DNA of 7,972 nucleotides from Armatimonadota bacterium (GTDB lineage: Bacteria > Armatimonadota > UBA5829): assembly GCA_026415535.1 (NCBI GenBank), contig JAOAGX010000092.1:1-7972 (forward strand), read 5' to 3'. The position numbers and the translations under genes are program-made. The notes beneath the pieces are model-generated. The model was not told where the DNA came from. It ran no database searches and worked only from the letters and a program-made list of their open reading frames with translations. Each line of letters begins with the position of its first letter. The first letter of the stretch is position 1. Below are positions 6,406 through 7,972 of this stretch, piece after piece.

Positions 6406-7197
6406 TTACCTTCCAAACAAAGTCCAATATACGCGCCCGGCCAACTTGCGAGCCAAGGTAGGCATTAGCCTGATTTTGTCGGTCAGAGGAAGGGTTCGAC
6501 ATATATTCAGCATTAGCGCCGTTAACAGGCGGTTGTCTTTGAGGCGGTCAACGGAATAGCTGACGTTGTGTGCGTGTAGCCTGTAACGAACCAGAGTCTC
6601 GGATAAATGAACGATCGGTGCCCTGGCAAGTATCTTCACCCAGGCGTCGTAGTCATCGCATATCGAGTACCGGCTGTTGAAAAAACCTATGTCGAAGATA
6701 GCCTGCTTTCGCGCTAGCACGGCGCTCGCAGTAATCACACAGTTCGAACGCGTAAGTAACCAGATGAGGCTTGGGCGCTCGGGAACGGTCTTCTGATCGA
6801 TGTAAAAGTTCGGTACGCAACGTCCGAAGACTTCGACGTCGCAGAAAACCATTGCCACGTCGGGGTTTTCGTTCAGTACCCTGATTTGCCTTTCGAGCTT
6901 CTCAGGTAGCCAAACGTCGTCGTGGTCCAGAAATGCAATCAGCTCGCCATTGGCAGCTTGGATTCCGACGTTGCGAGATTCTGCATGTCTTAGGTTGGCA
7001 GCGTTGCGCAGAATTCGGGTCGGAGGTAGGTTGTCTATCGATTCCACAATCGGCAAGATCTCGATCGGTGAGGAGTCGTCTACTATAACCAGCTCGGTCT
7101 CCCGATAAGTCTGAGCGCTGACTGACTCCAGAGCCTCTGCAAGATACGCTTTATGGTCGTCAGTGTGGCAATAAACGGGACAGACTATAGATATCAC
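6406..7197 (-). CDS. Family 2 glycosyltransferase (GT-A fold)
   Basis: This 263-residue protein is a typical GT2 enzyme, which moves a sugar from a nucleotide-sugar donor to an acceptor. The Rossmann-like start SIVCPVY (3-9) is followed by LVIVDDSSP (36-44, nucleotide binding) and RHAESRNVGIQAANGELIAF (70-89). The metal-binding DxD motif is in LDHDDVWLPEKL (90-101). DDYDAWVKI (181-189) sits where GT2 enzymes carry the acceptor/catalytic-base ED motif. There are no membrane segments, so it is probably a cytoplasmic or peripheral enzyme for polysaccharide or glycolipid assembly; donor and acceptor cannot be inferred. The start is the GTG at 7197, the only position that keeps the normal short lead before strand one; the ribosome site (GCGAAG) is weak. 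No other glycan genes are next to it except the mannosidase beyond pheA. Confidence 0.9.
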   Translation of the reverse strand: MISIVCPVYCHTDDHKAYLAEALESVSAQTYRETELVIVDDSSPIEILPIVESIDNLPPTRILRNAANLRHAESRNVGIQAANGELIAFLDHDDVWLPEKLERQIRVLNENPDVAMVFCDVEVFGRCVPNFYIDQKTVPERPSLIWLLTRSNCVITASAVLARKQAIFDIGFFNSRYSICDDYDAWVKILARAPIVHLSETLVRYRLHAHNVSYSVDRLKDNRLLTALMLNICRTLPLTDKIRLMPTLARKLAGRVYWTLFGR

Positions 7198-7275
7198 GGT
7201 ATCTTCGCCGATGTTAGTGTTATCTCAGTTGTATTCGGAATAGATATCTAGAACGAGCATAGTATAGTATCTTAA

Positions 7276-7317
7276 AGAGCTTCCGCCTGATCACTAGCAA
7301 AGGGAGGAGGAAGCTCT
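7276..7317 (-). terminator. Hairpin downstream of ftsH, probable terminator
   Basis: AGAGCTTCCGCCT (7276-7288) pairs with AGGAGGAAGCTCT (7305-7317), 12 of 13 positions, with a 16-base loop. It starts 65 bases after the ftsH stop. On the minus strand the hairpin is followed by only a short T run (TTTAAG), so termination may be partial. The glycosyltransferase promoter would lie between it and 7197; TATACT at 7266-7261 is a possible -10, but I see no convincing -35. Confidence 0.55.
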
Positions 7318-7381
7318 AGTCAGATTTCAGAATTGGGGCGTTGTAAGGTCGGCTACGTAATCGGATCTGTAAACAGGCGAC

Positions 7382-7972
7382 TCAAGCCACTCCTGGTTCG
7401 AGTTGCGGCTTTTTCTCGGGTTTCCTTTCGACCTTTTCCTCTGGTGTTGGTGTAGTCTCCTGTTCAGTGGATTTGTCAGGCGAATGTTCTTTCTTGGCGA
7501 CGGAGGCAGCGCTTGCACCTTCCATTAAGGCTTCAAACTCCTCGCGTTCTAGTGTTTCTTTCTCCAGAAGAACTTTGACGATCATGTCCATCTTCTCTCG
7601 GTTTTCAAGCAGGATTGCGCGCGCACGGTCATATGCTGCTTCCATCGTAGCGCGTATCTCCTTATCAATAGACATTGCCATTTCTTCGGAGTAGTTGCGG
7701 TCCTCCATAATGTCGCGGCCCAAGAAGGGGTTTCCATGGCGTTTGCCAAGCGTTAGCGGCCCGATCTTTTCGGACATTCCATACTCGCATACCATCGCCC
7801 GCACGATCTCAGTAGCGTGCTCAAGGTCGTTGGCCGCGCCGGTTGAAATCTCGTTGAACACCATTTCCTCGGCTACGCGACCTCCAAGTAGGCCAGCGAC
7901 CTTGTCCAGCAGCTCGTTCTTGGTAGTGAGATACTTGTCCTGGGTGGGAAGCTGCATTGTGTAGCCGAGAGC
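7382..7972 (-). CDS. ftsH: ATP-dependent zinc metalloprotease FtsH, C-terminal part (5' end beyond the window)
   Basis: FtsH is a membrane-anchored AAA+ protease that degrades misfolded membrane proteins and regulators such as LpxC or sigma-32. The window holds the last 196 residues, open to the right edge. It begins in the M41 peptidase domain just after the HExxH zinc site, with ALGYTMQLPTQDKYLTTK, LLGGRVAEEMVF and ISTGAANDLEHAT, whose Asp is the expected third zinc ligand. MVCEYGMSEKIGPLTLG and the closing helices (EIRATMEAAYDRARAILL, ETLEREEFEALM) are also normal for the family. After that comes a roughly 45-residue low-complexity tail rich in Lys, Glu, Pro and Thr, ending LEPGVA; such tails vary between species. 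The ATPase and membrane parts lie outside the window, so their integrity cannot be judged. Confidence 0.96.
   Translation of the reverse strand, partial: ALGYTMQLPTQDKYLTTKNELLDKVAGLLGGRVAEEMVFNEISTGAANDLEHATEIVRAMVCEYGMSEKIGPLTLGKRHGNPFLGRDIMEDRNYSEEMAMSIDKEIRATMEAAYDRARAILLENREKMDMIVKVLLEKETLEREEFEALMEGASAASVAKKEHSPDKSTEQETTPTPEEKVERKPEKKPQLEPGVA

Noticed and set aside
7241..7250. Perfect palindrome TAGATATCTA upstream of the glycosyltransferase
   Set aside because: It is short, AT-rich and has no second copy nearby; insufficient to call an operator.
7327..7518. Minus-strand 63-codon frame at the ftsH 3' end
   Set aside because: It is a shifted frame of the Lys/Glu/Pro-rich FtsH tail and has no independent support.
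1..7972. Search for CRISPR arrays, transposons, integrases, defence modules, tRNA and rRNA
   Set aside because: No regularly spaced repeats, terminal inverted repeats, recombinase motifs or RNA-gene signatures were seen. The window reads as ordinary chromosomal genes, and I found no evidence of a new defence or mobile system.

Overview
All recognisable genes in this window lie on the minus strand, so gene order runs from the right edge to the left. The organism is a bacterium with roughly balanced base composition that uses ATG, GTG and TTG starts. The mix of genes points loosely to a non-proteobacterial group such as Armatimonadota: a copper-amine-oxidase-like 'stalk' secreted protein next to an ECF sigma/zinc anti-sigma pair, a GH38 mannosidase, and a bifunctional PheA of the CM-PDT-ACT type. 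That placement is inference from gene content only and is weak.

Region 1 (7972 to 7382) is the C-terminal end of the membrane protease FtsH, cut by the window edge. A hairpin follows it at 7276-7317. Region 2 (7197 to 2189) is a compact group: a family 2 glycosyltransferase, then pheA (chorismate mutase/prephenate dehydratase with ACT domain), then a GH38 alpha-mannosidase whose TTG start lies 5 bases after the pheA stop. The mannosidase has full family length (about 1027 codons), but two single-base frameshifts in T runs split it into three pieces. The first lacks one T and the second has one T too many, so the net frame is restored.

Region 3 (2188 to 1974) is a 215-base intergenic stretch that probably carries the promoter of the next operon. 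It holds short inverted repeats of a TTGCGA/TCGCAA type. Region 4 (1973 to 1) is a three-gene signalling unit: an ECF sigma factor, a membrane-anchored zinc-finger anti-sigma factor that overlaps it by 11 bases, and, 10 bases further on, a secreted protein with a copper-amine-oxidase N-terminal-like domain and a carboxypeptidase-regulatory-like fold. This last gene runs off the left edge.

I see no CRISPR array, transposase, integrase, tRNA, rRNA, toxin-antitoxin or defence module. The parts most worth a second look are the doubly frameshifted mannosidase, a prephenate dehydratase whose conserved His-Pro motif seems overwritten by a 12-base tandem repeat, and the sigma/anti-sigma/stalk-protein operon.
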